Shown here: positions 1-19,340 of the stretch, in pieces
Position numbering within the stretch: position 1 is the stretch's first letter
Layout: every line of letters begins with the position of its first letter
NCBI RefSeq assembly: GCF_003545875.1
Contig: NZ_QHCS01000002.1
Span: forward strand, 1,023,501-1,087,500
Source of the DNA: Leptospira stimsonii
Lineage (GTDB): Bacteria; Spirochaetota; Leptospiria; Leptospirales; Leptospiraceae
DNA: 64,000 nucleotides
Reading direction: 5' to 3'
Notes under the pieces: model-generated
What the model was told of the DNA's origin: nothing
Database searches by the model: none
The model's input: the letters and a program-made list of their open reading frames with translations, nothing else
Made by a program: the position numbers and the translations under genes

Positions 1-1610
1 GAACTAAGTTTATCTTTGTAACCGGAGGGGTGAGTTCCTCCCTTGGAAAAGGAGTCACCGTTGCGGCTCTGGGATGTCTTTTGGAAAGTAGAGGATATAC
101 GGTTTCCCTTCAAAAGATGGATCCATACATCAACATCGATCCGGGAACCATGAGTCCATATCAGCACGGTGAAGTTTACGTTACCTCAGACGGAGCCGAG
201 ACCGATTTGGATCTTGGTTACTACGAACGTTTTACTCATTCCAAACTCACGCGTAAGAATTCGGTTTCGACCGGTCAAATTTATAATACCGTAATTCAAA
301 GAGAAAGAAAAGGGGATTACCTCGGTCGGACCGTTCAGGTGGTTCCTCATATCACAAACGAAATCCGAAACCGAATGTATATCGTCGCTCGGGAAGAGAA
401 TCCGGATTTCATCATCGTAGAAATCGGCGGCACCGTCGGAGACATCGAATCCATTCCATTCTTAGAAGCCATCCGGCAGATGCGATACGAACACGGAAGT
501 TCCAACGTTCTCTTCGTTCATCTTACCTTAGTTCCTACGATCACCGCCGCAGGAGAAGCAAAGACAAAACCGACACAACACTCCGTCAAAGAATTGCTCG
601 GTCTCGGAATTCAACCGGATATCTTGGTCTGCCGCGTATCACAACCGATGACAAAAGAGATGAAAAACAAACTTTCCCTTTTTTGCAACGTAAAGGAAGA
701 GAACGTCATTTCCGCTAGCGACATCTCCACTTCTATATACGAAATTCCTAAAATGTATAAGGAAGAAAAACTCGACGAGGTCGTTTTGAAAACGATGGGC
801 CTCGAACTCGGAACTTCCAAGTTCGACGAATGGGATTCGATGGTCAAAGGACTTCTTACCACAAAACAAACCGTGCAGGTTGCGGTAGTAGGAAAATACA
901 TTTCCTTACAAGACGCGTATCGCTCGATTTATGAAAGCCTTTCTCACGGTGGAATTGCCCACGAAACAAAAGTCGAATTCGTAAAAATCGATCCCGAAAA
1001 TCTGGATAAAGAAAACGTTACCGGCGCGCTCAATAACGTACACGGAATTTTGGTTCCAGGCGGTTTTGGAGACCGCGGAATCGAAGGAAAAATTCTCGCG
1101 ATCCAATATGCAAGAACACAAGGAATTCCATTCTTTGGAATCTGTCTCGGAATGCAATGCGCGGTCGTCGAGTTTGGAAGAAACGTCCTCGGTCTGAAGG
1201 ATGCGAATTCCACCGAAATCAGACCGGATACGGAAAATCCCGTGATTTCGCTCTTAGAAGAACAAAACGACATCGAACAGATGGGTGGAACGATGAGACT
1301 CGGTTCTTATCCTTGCAAGATCAAAAAAGGAACTCTCGCCTTTTCGGAATACAAGTCCGAACTCATACACGAACGTCATAGACACAGATTTGAATTCACC
1401 AACCGTTACAAACAACAATATGAGGAAAACGGAATGGTTCTTTCCGGCTCTTCCCCGGACGATAATCTCGTAGAGATCGTGGAAATTCCAAAACACAAAT
1501 GGTTTATCGGAGTCCAGTTCCATCCCGAATTCCAGTCCAAACCGACGGCGCCTCATCCTTTATTCGCTGGATTTATCGGCGCCGCCGTGAAATACTCAAA
1601 GAAAGGATAA
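1..1610 (+). CDS. pyrG: CTP synthase, 5' end cut by window edge
   Basis: Amidates UTP to CTP with glutamine as nitrogen donor; CTP feeds nucleic acid synthesis and CMP-sugar and lipid activation in the cytoplasm. The reading frame is open to the left edge: codons from base 3 read TKFIFVTGGVSSSLGKG, the family's N-terminal P-loop region, so the true start lies just outside and the GTG at 30 is an internal valine. The N-terminal synthetase domain is followed by a class I glutamine amidotransferase domain with the nucleophile motif GICLGMQ and the C-terminal catalytic GVQFHPEF. It ends two bases before kdsA, suggesting one transcript. CTP is the co-substrate for CMP-Kdo formation, which fits the next gene. 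Identification is secure. Confidence 0.98.
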   Translation, partial: TKFIFVTGGVSSSLGKGVTVAALGCLLESRGYTVSLQKMDPYINIDPGTMSPYQHGEVYVTSDGAETDLDLGYYERFTHSKLTRKNSVSTGQIYNTVIQRERKGDYLGRTVQVVPHITNEIRNRMYIVAREENPDFIIVEIGGTVGDIESIPFLEAIRQMRYEHGSSNVLFVHLTLVPTITAAGEAKTKPTQHSVKELLGLGIQPDILVCRVSQPMTKEMKNKLSLFCNVKEENVISASDISTSIYEIPKMYKEEKLDEVVLKTMGLELGTSKFDEWDSMVKGLLTTKQTVQVAVVGKYISLQDAYRSIYESLSHGGIAHETKVEFVKIDPENLDKENVTGALNNVHGILVPGGFGDRGIEGKILAIQYARTQGIPFFGICLGMQCAVVEFGRNVLGLKDANSTEIRPDTENPVISLLEEQNDIEQMGGTMRLGSYPCKIKKGTLAFSEYKSELIHERHRHRFEFTNRYKQQYEENGMVLSGSSPDDNLVEIVEIPKHKWFIGVQFHPEFQSKPTAPHPLFAGFIGAAVKYSKKG

Positions 1611-1612
1611 TC

Positions 1613-2476
1613 ATGAAAGATAATACCTGCACGCAAAGAGAATTCTTAAACGGAGCCAAGATCGGAGGCGACCAGCCTTTCTTTCTGATCTCGGGCCCTT
1701 GTGTGATGGAAAACCGCGATCTTCTCGATCGGGTCTGCGCGGAGATGATCGAAATCTGCGGAGAATTAAAGATTCCTTATATTTTCAAAAGCAGTTTCGA
1801 CAAAGCCAACCGTTCTTCCGTAAACTCTTACAGAGGTCCGGGACTTACGGAAGGCATTAAGAATTTAGAATATATCAAAAATAAATACAACGTTCCGGTT
1901 CTTACCGACATCCACGAAACGCACCAGATCGGACCTCTCAAAGACGTCTTAGACATCTATCAGATTCCAGCGTTTCTCTGCAGACAAACCGATCTCATCG
2001 CCGAATCCGCAAAAACCGGCAAATGGGTGAACGTGAAAAAGGGACAATTCTTAGCTCCGGCCGACACGCGTCATATCGCGGTGAAGATGAAAGAATCCGG
2101 AAACGATAAGGTTCTTGTGACGGAACGAGGAACGAGTTTCGGCTACGGAAATCTTGTCTTCGACGGAAGAGCGGTTCCGATCATTCACGGATTCGATATC
2201 CCCGTAATTTTTGACGCGACTCATTCTGCACAACTTCCGGGCGCCGCGGGAAACAGCACCGGAGGTCAGAGGGAATTCATTCCGAGCATTCTTCGTTCCG
2301 CTGTTTCCTTAGGAATCGAAGGAATCTTTATGGAAGTACATCCGGATCCGGACAAGGCGCTTTCCGACGCAACAACTCAATATCCGCTTTCACAGATCAA
2401 AAATCTTCTTAAGGAAATGATCGCGTTGGATCGTTATGTAAAAAAAGAGATCCTTTCTTCTGCAACTCATTCGTAA
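1613..2476 (+). CDS. kdsA: 3-deoxy-8-phosphooctulonate (Kdo-8-P) synthase
   Basis: Condenses arabinose-5-phosphate with phosphoenolpyruvate to Kdo-8-phosphate, an inner-core/lipid A precursor. The ATG at 1613 gives 287 residues, close to the usual 280-285. It follows the pyrG stop by two bases with AAAGGA at the pyrG end as ribosome site; an in-frame extension back to 1499 would run inside pyrG and is not needed. Visible motifs are GPCVMEN near residues 28-34, FKSSFDKANR and FDATHSAQLPG. Cys30 in GPC is the position that binds metal in the metal-dependent class (Asn in the E. coli type), so a metallo-enzyme is inferred. Its position ahead of lptC-lptA-lptB links Kdo synthesis to LPS export. 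Confidence 0.97.
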   Translation: MKDNTCTQREFLNGAKIGGDQPFFLISGPCVMENRDLLDRVCAEMIEICGELKIPYIFKSSFDKANRSSVNSYRGPGLTEGIKNLEYIKNKYNVPVLTDIHETHQIGPLKDVLDIYQIPAFLCRQTDLIAESAKTGKWVNVKKGQFLAPADTRHIAVKMKESGNDKVLVTERGTSFGYGNLVFDGRAVPIIHGFDIPVIFDATHSAQLPGAAGNSTGGQREFIPSILRSAVSLGIEGIFMEVHPDPDKALSDATTQYPLSQIKNLLKEMIALDRYVKKEILSSATHS

Positions 2477-2487
2477 TCGGACGTTCC

Positions 2488-3072
2488 ATGAAACACAAAG
2501 CGGAAAGTCGAAATCGGGTTTTATTCTTTCTGATTTCACTCGGGCTTTTCGCGAACACATTCGTGGTCTGTAAAAAAACAAACTACGAAAGAGTGGAAAA
2601 AGAAAGGGAAACCGGAGCTTCCATTTCGATTCGTAATTTCAAACGTGAAGCCTACGACCAAGACGGAAAACTTCAGTGGGAACTCAAAGCGGAAGAATCG
2701 TATGTGTACGTCAACGAAAACAAAACCATTTTCTATAAGATCGATTTCGATCAGTTCGAAAACGGAAAATTCAAATCCAAACTCCTCGGCGAAAAAGGGG
2801 AGATCAACCATAAGACCAGACTTATGAAACTGGAAGGAAAAATTTTTCTTCGAACGGACGATAACAAGATTCTTACCGCAAAACAGATCGAATACAATAT
2901 GGACACGAAGAAGTTGGAATCCAATTCCGAAGTCACCGTAAGCGCGGACGGAACCACGATTCACGGTGTCGGTTTACGTGCTGATAAGGACTTAAACAAA
3001 TTTACGATCTTAAGACCGTCTGCCATTACTCAAGGCGGAACGAACCCACTCAAAGCGGCCGGTTCCAAATGA
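2488..3072 (+). CDS. lptC: LptC-like LPS export protein
   Basis: Predicted periplasmic, membrane-anchored component that passes LPS from the LptBFG transporter to the LptA bridge. The protein has 194 residues, with a single hydrophobic segment near residues 11-27 followed by Cys28. This could be a lipobox-type lipoprotein signal, unlike classical LptC, which stays as a bitopic protein; the lipobox reading is inference. The remainder is beta-rich with the family's pattern of KREAYDQDGKLQWELKAEE, then a block on unphosphorylated-looking repeats ending in GVGLRADKDLNKFTI, typical of LptC/OstA-like folds. The stop overlaps the lptA start by four bases (ATGA), so translation is probably coupled. 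Sequence similarity to enterobacterial LptC is low, so the call rests on fold pattern plus context. Confidence 0.85.
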   Translation: MKHKAESRNRVLFFLISLGLFANTFVVCKKTNYERVEKERETGASISIRNFKREAYDQDGKLQWELKAEESYVYVNENKTIFYKIDFDQFENGKFKSKLLGEKGEINHKTRLMKLEGKIFLRTDDNKILTAKQIEYNMDTKKLESNSEVTVSADGTTIHGVGLRADKDLNKFTILRPSAITQGGTNPLKAAGSK

Positions 3073-4439
3073 TTCGAAAGGTTTTGTTTTTGATTCTATT
3101 CAGTTTTGCGTTTTCGCAAAATCATGGAAACGTAAAACCTCCTCTTCTCGTCGGGAGTGAAACCGCAGACAGAAAGTTTGCGAGCATTCCCGAAAACGTG
3201 GAAAAGAAAAATAACGCTCCCAGTTTTCCCACTCTTTGGGGCGGTTCCGCATTGACTCAGGAAGATAAAACGGTTTCCGGTCTTAAAATCACTGCGTTCA
3301 TTTTGGACGGAGGGGCTTGGATCCAACACAAGAAGGTCAAACTCTCCGCGAATCAAATCGAAGTCTACGGAAAGGACGCGTTCAAAGGATTTTTGAAAGG
3401 TGGTGTGTTTATCCAGGACGGAGACAACGGAGTGACGTTACGCGCGGGTACGGGAGAATACGATAAACTCGATGAAAAGATCTATATCAAAGATCGTCCC
3501 AGACTCTTTCATACCGATAAAAGCGGGACCAAGACCGTGATTTCTGCGACCTTTATCGAAAGAAACCTCGCTAAAAAAACCACACTTCTTAAAGAAAACG
3601 TAATCATCGCTCATCCGCAAATCACAATTCTTTGTAAGGAAGCGCTTTTCGAAGAAGACGAAGATAGGATCACAACGGACCCCAATCCGATCTTAATCGC
3701 GAAGGATCGTTATCTCACCGGAAATCAACTCACGTTTTATACGAATGAAAATCGAGTCGAACTTACAGGAGAAAGTATTCTTTTTCAGAATTATATGGAT
3801 ACCGAAAAGGTTGAAAATAAGGATTCAAAAGAGAAACAACAACCGACCGAAGAAAAAACAAAAAAGGAAGTAAGGCGAATTGCGATTTTTAAAGGGGATC
3901 GTCTGATCAGCGATAAAGACGAAACCGGAGAAAACAGAGTCGGTCTTTACGGAAACGCCACCATCTTTCGTCATACCATGAAAATGAACGCTGAAAAACT
4001 CATCAGCTACGGGAAAAATTCCACTAAAGTAGAAGCCAGAAATCAGATCACGATGTTCGATCGCGAAAACAGATTGATCCTCTCCGGGAATGTCCTTGAC
4101 TACTTCAAAAACGAACAATACATTCATTTGACCGATTCCGGAAAAATCGATTTTCTTGATAAAAAAACGGACGCGATCACGAGTACAATGACCGCCGTCG
4201 AGTTTGAGCGATTTATGGATAAGAATGAAACCGTAATTCGCGGAAATGTTCTAATAGAAGGCAAAGATTCTTCCGCCACTGGAGAATATGCTACGTATTT
4301 TGAAAAAGAGGAAAAAGTGTATCTTGAGGGAAATCCAACGTTGAAAAAAAACGGCCGAGACATTCATGCAGGAAGAATCATATTCTTTCCGAGAGAAGGC
4401 AGAGCCCTTTTGACGGATGGAATCGTTCCCGGAAAGTAA
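3069..4439 (+). CDS. lptA: LptA/OstA-family periplasmic LPS transport protein
   Basis: Predicted periplasmic bridge protein for LPS transport. The 456 residues are far more than the roughly 185 of E. coli LptA. An N-terminal signal peptide (hydrophobic residues 4-17, ending FSFAFSQ) precedes many repeats of OstA type, recognisable as patterns such as LKGGVFIQDGD, LTGNQLTFYTNENRVEL and LSGNVLDYFKNEQYI. A charged, lysine/glutamate-rich linker near residues 250-275 separates two OstA blocks, so this may be a tandem or elongated LptA covering more of the periplasm. It overlaps lptC by four bases and precedes lptB by nine. It could alternatively be named an OstA-domain protein, since the repeats are also found in the N-terminal domain of LptD. 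Confidence 0.85.
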   Translation: MIRKVLFLILFSFAFSQNHGNVKPPLLVGSETADRKFASIPENVEKKNNAPSFPTLWGGSALTQEDKTVSGLKITAFILDGGAWIQHKKVKLSANQIEVYGKDAFKGFLKGGVFIQDGDNGVTLRAGTGEYDKLDEKIYIKDRPRLFHTDKSGTKTVISATFIERNLAKKTTLLKENVIIAHPQITILCKEALFEEDEDRITTDPNPILIAKDRYLTGNQLTFYTNENRVELTGESILFQNYMDTEKVENKDSKEKQQPTEEKTKKEVRRIAIFKGDRLISDKDETGENRVGLYGNATIFRHTMKMNAEKLISYGKNSTKVEARNQITMFDRENRLILSGNVLDYFKNEQYIHLTDSGKIDFLDKKTDAITSTMTAVEFERFMDKNETVIRGNVLIEGKDSSATGEYATYFEKEEKVYLEGNPTLKKNGRDIHAGRIIFFPREGRALLTDGIVPGK

Positions 4440-4448
4440 ATTACGATT

Positions 4449-6592
<2,144 letters not shown>

Positions 6593-6596
6593 TCCT

Positions 6597-7797
<1,201 letters not shown>

Positions 7798-7815
7798 TAT
7801 CCTCTCTTTTTCGCG

Positions 7816-9606
7816 ATGAATGACGAAACCAGATATTATCTAAGAGACTTACTCATCTTAGGTTTAATCATTCTTCTTTCCGTGATTCTTGCGGAAGCGA
7901 TTCAATTTTCAGGAAGAAACATTCAGACCGACGATATAGGTTTTTTGGATCGAATCGTAGTTTATATATTCTTCTTCATTCCTTTATTCTCTCTTTCCCT
8001 TCTAATTTCGTATTTCTATAGAAACAAAAGGAACTTAGAAACCGGAAGACTCAAAAGTTCGATTCGTTATCGATTGACTCTTTCTTTTATTTTTGTCGCA
8101 TTACTTCCTTCCGTTCCGATTCTTTTTCTTTCCTCCAATATCACCGGAAAAATTTACGAAAGATTCTATGGAATCGACATCGAAGAAGCCCTTTCTTCGG
8201 GTGAATCCCTGATTCACAACGAAGAAGAACCGAAAAAAAAAGTCCTCATAGAAAAGACGAGGTTGTTGGAGAGTTTCTTAAGAATCCACCCGCTGAACCT
8301 TGAAACTCTGGTCGCTGGCGCTTCCCAACTCAACCTCATTCAGAGCGACGAGTTTTACGTGGGAATTTATGAGAACGAAAAATCTATATTAGAAAATCGT
8401 GGATTAAAATACAAACCGTACGAAAAGGATTTTAAAGCCTTTTCTAAAACGTCGGTTTGGACGGAGTTTACGAGTTATCGACCGGATTATTGTATGTTTT
8501 TTCTCCGTGTTCCGTTTCCGATCGGAAAACGGATTTTGCAGACCGGTATTCGGATTCACAAAGGAGAAGAAAAAATCGTATATTCTCTCATTTCGACCCG
8601 CAGGAATTACGATTCCGCGGATCTGGCCAAAGAAAAACTTCCGTACCGAATTCGTTTAACATTTAGTATCATCACAGTTTCTATCTTTTTACTCGCGATC
8701 TACTTTTCTCTTCTATTCGCAAGAAGAATTTCAAGGCCCATCATCGAACTCGCAAACGCCACACAAAAAATTTCAATGGGGGATACGGATATCAGTTTGG
8801 AAATCCGCGAAACCGGAGAAATCGGGGCGTTGATCGATTCATTCAATCAGATGGTTCAGGATCTCAAATCCAAAAACGCAGAGCTGATGCAGAGCCAACG
8901 AATCGCCGCTTGGAAAGAAGTCGCGCAAAGAATGGCGCACGAGATCAAAAATCCTCTGACTCCGATCCAACTTTCCGCTGAAAGAATTCGTAGAAAGATG
9001 AAGTCCGAAAATTGGGAGCAATTTCACGAAGTCGTGGAAAGCGGAACCGACACGATCATAAAACAAGTCCGTGTTTTGGAACACTTAGTAAACGAGTTCT
9101 CCGATTTTGCTCGAATGCCCGCGCCAAAACTCATCAATCAAAACTTAGAACCGATCATCCTGGAAGCCGTTAAACTTTTCGAACATACACCGCAAATCAA
9201 GATTGAAACAAGAATCGCAAAATCTTTTCCGCAACTTTTTTTGGATCAAAAGATCATTCTTCGGGTTTTGACAAACCTCATTAAAAATTCCATAGAAGCG
9301 ATCGAAAGAAAACGAGAAAAGGAGGAACTTCCGGATTATGTGGGTTCGATTCTGATCGGCGCTTCGATTAGCAGAAAGATTATGCGAAGGGTGGCGATCA
9401 TTTCGATCGAAGACAACGGAATCGGCATATCACCCGAGCTGAAACAAAAAGTATTCGAACCGTATTATTCCACGAAAAACAACAACACATCGGGAATCGG
9501 CCTTGCGATCGTACAGAAAAGTGTGATTGACCACAACGGGCATATCTCGATAGATTCTTCCGGTATGGGCGGTTGTCGTTTCCAAATCGAGCTACCGGTT
9601 TCTTAA
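7816..9606 (+). CDS. NtrY-like membrane sensor histidine kinase
   Basis: Membrane histidine kinase predicted to phosphorylate the regulator encoded seven bases downstream. It has 596 residues: three hydrophobic segments at about 10-30, 43-62 and 82-106, an extracytoplasmic region of about 165 residues, a further membrane segment at about 281-303, and a HAMP domain around ARRISRPIIELANAT. The HisKA dimerisation domain has the phospho-acceptor His375 in MAHEIKNPLTPIQLSAERI. The HATPase domain shows the N box NLIKNSIEAI, G1 box EDNGIGIS and G2 box SGIGLAIV. The HEIKNPLTPIQ motif and topology match the NtrY family of nitrogen sensors. The signal sensed cannot be read from sequence. Confidence 0.9.
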   Translation: MNDETRYYLRDLLILGLIILLSVILAEAIQFSGRNIQTDDIGFLDRIVVYIFFFIPLFSLSLLISYFYRNKRNLETGRLKSSIRYRLTLSFIFVALLPSVPILFLSSNITGKIYERFYGIDIEEALSSGESLIHNEEEPKKKVLIEKTRLLESFLRIHPLNLETLVAGASQLNLIQSDEFYVGIYENEKSILENRGLKYKPYEKDFKAFSKTSVWTEFTSYRPDYCMFFLRVPFPIGKRILQTGIRIHKGEEKIVYSLISTRRNYDSADLAKEKLPYRIRLTFSIITVSIFLLAIYFSLLFARRISRPIIELANATQKISMGDTDISLEIRETGEIGALIDSFNQMVQDLKSKNAELMQSQRIAAWKEVAQRMAHEIKNPLTPIQLSAERIRRKMKSENWEQFHEVVESGTDTIIKQVRVLEHLVNEFSDFARMPAPKLINQNLEPIILEAVKLFEHTPQIKIETRIAKSFPQLFLDQKIILRVLTNLIKNSIEAIERKREKEELPDYVGSILIGASISRKIMRRVAIISIEDNGIGISPELKQKVFEPYYSTKNNNTSGIGLAIVQKSVIDHNGHISIDSSGMGGCRFQIELPVS

Positions 9607-9612
9607 AACGTA

Positions 9613-10951
9613 ATGAAAATTTTTATCGCTGACGACGAACCTGAAATCAGAAAATCTCTGAAAGAAATTTTAGAAGACGAAGGTTTCGAAGTCGAAACCT
9701 TTTCGACCGGAAAGTCTCTCCTCAAACAACTCAAAGGCGAACGACCGTCTCTCATTCTTCTCGACGTTTGGCTCGGCAAAGAAGATGGGATCGTAGTTTT
9801 GGACGAATGTAAAAAACTCTATCCGACCCTTCCGATTCTTATGATTTCCGGCCACGGTACGATTGAAATCGCCGTCGCCGCGACCAAAAAAGGAGCGGTG
9901 GATTTTTTAGAAAAACCTCTTTCCATCGAAAAAGTGCTTCAGGCGATCGAAAACGTCGTTCAACCCGAAGAGAAAAATCAAAACGCCGAAATCAAATTAG
10001 AATATGATGAGATACTAGGTAACTCTCCCGCGATCCAAAAAGTAAAATTTGCGATAGCGCAAGCCGCGTCCACGAACGCCCGCGTTTTTATCTACGGAGA
10101 AAACGGAACTGGAAAGGAACTCGTAGCCAAAACCATATTCATGAATTCAAAACGAAAGGATCAACCCTTTGTGGAAATGAACTGCGCGGCCATCCCGGAA
10201 GAGTTGATCGAATCCGAACTTTTCGGTTTTACCAAAGGCGCGTTTACCGGAGCTACGGATTCCAGAATCGGAAAATTCGAGGCCGCGAACGGAGGAACCT
10301 TATTTTTAGACGAGATCTGCGACATGTCGCTTTCGACTCAGGCGAAAGTATTACGAATCTTGCAAGAACAACGTTTCGAAAAATTAGGAAGCACTGAAAC
10401 GATCACCGTCGACGTTCGAATCATTGCGGCGACCAACATTCCGGTCGAAGAAGCGATCCGAGACGGAAAATTTCGAGAAGACCTTTACTATCGCTTGAAT
10501 GTGATTCCGATCACGATCCCTCCTTTGAGAGAAAGAACCTCCGACATTCCCTTACTCGTGGATTATTATATCGCTAAAACCTTGGAAGAAAACAACCTTC
10601 CACCGAAAAAAATCGAATCCGAAGCGGTCTCGATTCTTCAAAATCATTTTTGGCCAGGAAACATACGAGAACTCAAAAACATCATGGAACGACTTTGTAT
10701 TATGACCGTGGGTTCTACGATCTCGGCAAACGACGCAAGGGACGCGCTAAAAGGTTTCAAAACGGCGAACGAAATGGTGGAACTCGGAGATTTCAGAAAG
10801 GCAAAAGAAGAATTTGAAAGACAGTATATTATAAAAACATTACAGACGAACGAAGGAAACGTTACAAGAACGTCCAGAGTTCTCGGAATCGAACGTTCCC
10901 ATTTATACAGAAAGATGAAGTCGCTTAACATTTCTTCGGATCAATACACCG

Positions 10952-10959
<8 letters not shown>
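9613..10959 (+). CDS. Sigma-54-dependent response regulator (NtrX/NtrC type)
   Basis: Enhancer-binding transcription activator for sigma-54 promoters. It has 448 residues in three parts. The receiver domain has Asp7, Asp8 and phospho-acceptor Asp51 in LILLDVWLG. The AAA+ domain starts around residue 135 with Walker A GENGTGKEL, the sigma-54 contact loop GAFTGAT, Walker B GGTLFLDEI and the arginine-finger region RLNVIPITIPPLRER. A C-terminal Fis-type helix-turn-helix (GNVTRTSRVLGIERSHLYRKMKSL) completes the protein. The intact GAFTGA loop says that it can engage RpoN, whose gene is in the same run. It pairs with the upstream kinase and overlaps the next gene by eight bases. NtrX is the better match for a partner of an NtrY-type kinase, but NtrC cannot be excluded. 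Confidence 0.92.
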
Positions 10960-13734
<2,775 letters not shown>

Positions 13735-13735
13735 T

Positions 13736-15671
<1,936 letters not shown>

Positions 15672-15675
<4 letters not shown>

Positions 15676-16319
15676 AAATTTCCGCATCCATCTTAGCTAC
15701 AAAACTCACGGAACTCGGAAAGACCGTTCCCGATTACGATCCTTCCGCGATCGATCTCATGCACATGGACGTCATGGACGGAAACTTCGTTCCTCAGATC
15801 AGCTTCGGAGAAGCCCTGAGCAAGGAAGTAAAAGCACTCACTTCGATTCCTTTGGATGTGCATCTTATGGTTTCCAAACCGGAAAACCACGTTTCCAAAT
15901 ACTACGAACTGAGTCCCTATTGTATTACGTTTCATATCGAAACCACCGATTTTCCGGTGCGTTTGGCTCAGGAAATCAAATCCCACGGAACCAAGGTGGG
16001 AGTTTCTCTGAATCCCGGAACGACCGTTTCTTCTTTGGAAAACGTTCTTCCTTATATCGATTTGATTCTTCTCATGACCGTGGAACCTGGATTTTACGGG
16101 CAAAAGTTTATCGTGAACGGAATGGAAAAAATCCGCAAAGCGAAAGAACTCATCGGTTCCAGACCGATCGAACTCGAAGTGGACGGCGGAGTCAACGATA
16201 CCAATATCCAAGAGCTCAAGAAGAATGGGGTGGACATCGTAGTGGTTGGGGCTGGACTTTATAAAACCGGAAACCCGGTGGAGAACGCGAAACATCTCAA
16301 ATCCCTGGCAAAATCCTAA
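15672..16319 (+). CDS. rpe: Ribulose-phosphate 3-epimerase
   Basis: Interconverts ribulose-5-phosphate and xylulose-5-phosphate in the pentose phosphate pathway. It has 215 residues with a TIM-barrel pattern, starting at TTG 15672 that overlaps the preceding stop by four bases. Motifs are KISASILATKL, the metal and catalytic residues in LMHMDVMDGNFVP, LDVHLMV, LLMTVEPGFYGQKF (the flexible active-site loop) and LEVDGGVNDTNI with the second catalytic Asp. It closes the run that began at pyrG; a 122-base gap with a candidate promoter follows. Confidence 0.97.
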
Positions 16320-16344
16320 ACCTGCATTTTTGTCGGATCATTTC

Positions 16345-16372
16345 TTGACAGAGGGACATATTGTCCAATATT
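16345..16372 (+). promoter_or_regulatory. Candidate promoter of the rpsP operon with internal palindrome
   Basis: In the 122-base gap after rpe there is a perfect -35 hexamer TTGACA (16345-16350). A weaker -10-like AATATT follows at 16367-16372 after 16 bases. Between them sits the inverted repeat GGACA-TAT-TGTCC (16354-16366). The -35 is seen directly; the -10 match is weak and the function of the palindrome is inference. Confidence 0.45.
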
Positions 16373-16438
16373 GGTAAAAATCATGCATTCTTTTTCCGTA
16401 CTATTATTGTAGGGAAAAAATGATAAAAGGAAAACGAT

Positions 16439-16707
<269 letters not shown>

Positions 16708-16708
<1 letters not shown>

Positions 16709-16938
16709 TGGAAGAATTGCTGAAGTACATCGTTGCTTCTCTTGTTGAATTTCCCGAAGAAATCGTAATTCGGGAAATCGAAGGAGAAGAACAGAACATC
16801 ATCGAACTTCGCGTTTCCCCAAAAGACGTGGGAAAAGTAATCGGTAAGAACGGTCGTATTGCAAAGTCCCTGCGCGCGATTCTTACTGCGGCTTCCGTAA
16901 AAGCAGGAAAAAACTTCTCGCTCGAAATCATTGACTGA
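16708..16938 (+). CDS. khpA: KH-domain RNA-binding protein KhpA
   Basis: Small RNA-binding protein, 76 residues, essentially one KH domain. The GxxG loop is in GKVIGKNGRIAKSLRAIL, flanked by the expected helices. In other bacteria KhpA pairs with KhpB/Jag and influences RNA and cell-size control. It lies between rpsP and rimM exactly as ylqC does in Bacillus. It overlaps rpsP by one base and rimM by eight, so the operon is tightly coupled. Confidence 0.95.
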
Positions 16939-17450
16939 AGGCTGGATTTCACTCGGCCGACTCGGAAAACCCTTTGGAATCAAAGGGTTTCTTCGTTTTA
17001 ATGTGAGAGAAACCGTTCTCACTGAATTCAAACTTCCCATCCAACTCAAACTTCGAAAACCGGATCCCAATTTTCCGGAGAAAGACATTACAATTCTCGA
17101 ATTGCAAGCGCATACGGGAAAGTTTATCGTTCGGATCGAAGGAATCAACACACCGGAAGAAGCAGAACGACTTACCGGTGGAATCCTTCTTTTACCGGCT
17201 CATCTACTTCCTAAAATCAAAAGCAAAGACGAATTCTATATCTCAGATTTGATCGGTCTTCACGCCGTGGATGAATCCGGAAAGAAATTGAATTGGGTCT
17301 TGAAAGAAGTCTTAGACAATCCGGCGCATTCGATTCTTTCTTTTACACGACCCGAAGGAGAAGAAATTTTAATTCCTTTCATTCACGTCTATGTCGGGGA
17401 AGTGGATTTAGAAAAGAAAACCATCGTCCTCATCCGGCCGGAGGTATGGA

Positions 17451-17461
<11 letters not shown>
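16931..17461 (+). CDS. rimM: 16S rRNA processing protein RimM
   Basis: Assembly factor that binds S19 and helps mature the 30S head. It has 176 residues starting at TTG 16931 inside the end of khpA. The N-terminal domain shows WISLGRLGKPFGIKGFLRF, matching the family's GRIxKPHGIKGE block. The C-terminal PRC-barrel domain begins around KDEFYISDLIGL and ends with ILIPFIHVYVGEVD, as in other RimM proteins. The stop lies 11 bases inside trmD. Confidence 0.96.
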
Positions 17462-18547
<1,086 letters not shown>

Positions 18548-18553
18548 TCCGGT

Positions 18554-19225
<672 letters not shown>

Positions 19226-19241
19226 AATTTCTTTTTTGTTT

Positions 19242-19255
19242 GGAAATTAATTTCC
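19242..19255. promoter_or_regulatory. 14-bp perfect palindrome upstream of the FliK-like gene
   Basis: GGAAATTAATTTCC is a perfect inverted repeat in the 115-base gap after rnhB, about 85 bases before the next ATG. It could be an operator half-way to a promoter or a weak hairpin. No U-run follows, so a terminator is unlikely. Function is not established. Confidence 0.3.
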
Positions 19256-19340
19256 TGAATGAAAAAGAATGCGGCGAAAACTTCCGACAAACCCGTATTA
19301 TGATTAGATTCTTTCTCATTTCTGAAAGAGGTGGATTCTT

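Noticed and set aside
1499..1612. N-terminal extension of kdsA into pyrG
   Set aside because: It lies inside the conserved glutaminase end of pyrG; the ATG at 1613 gives the family length.
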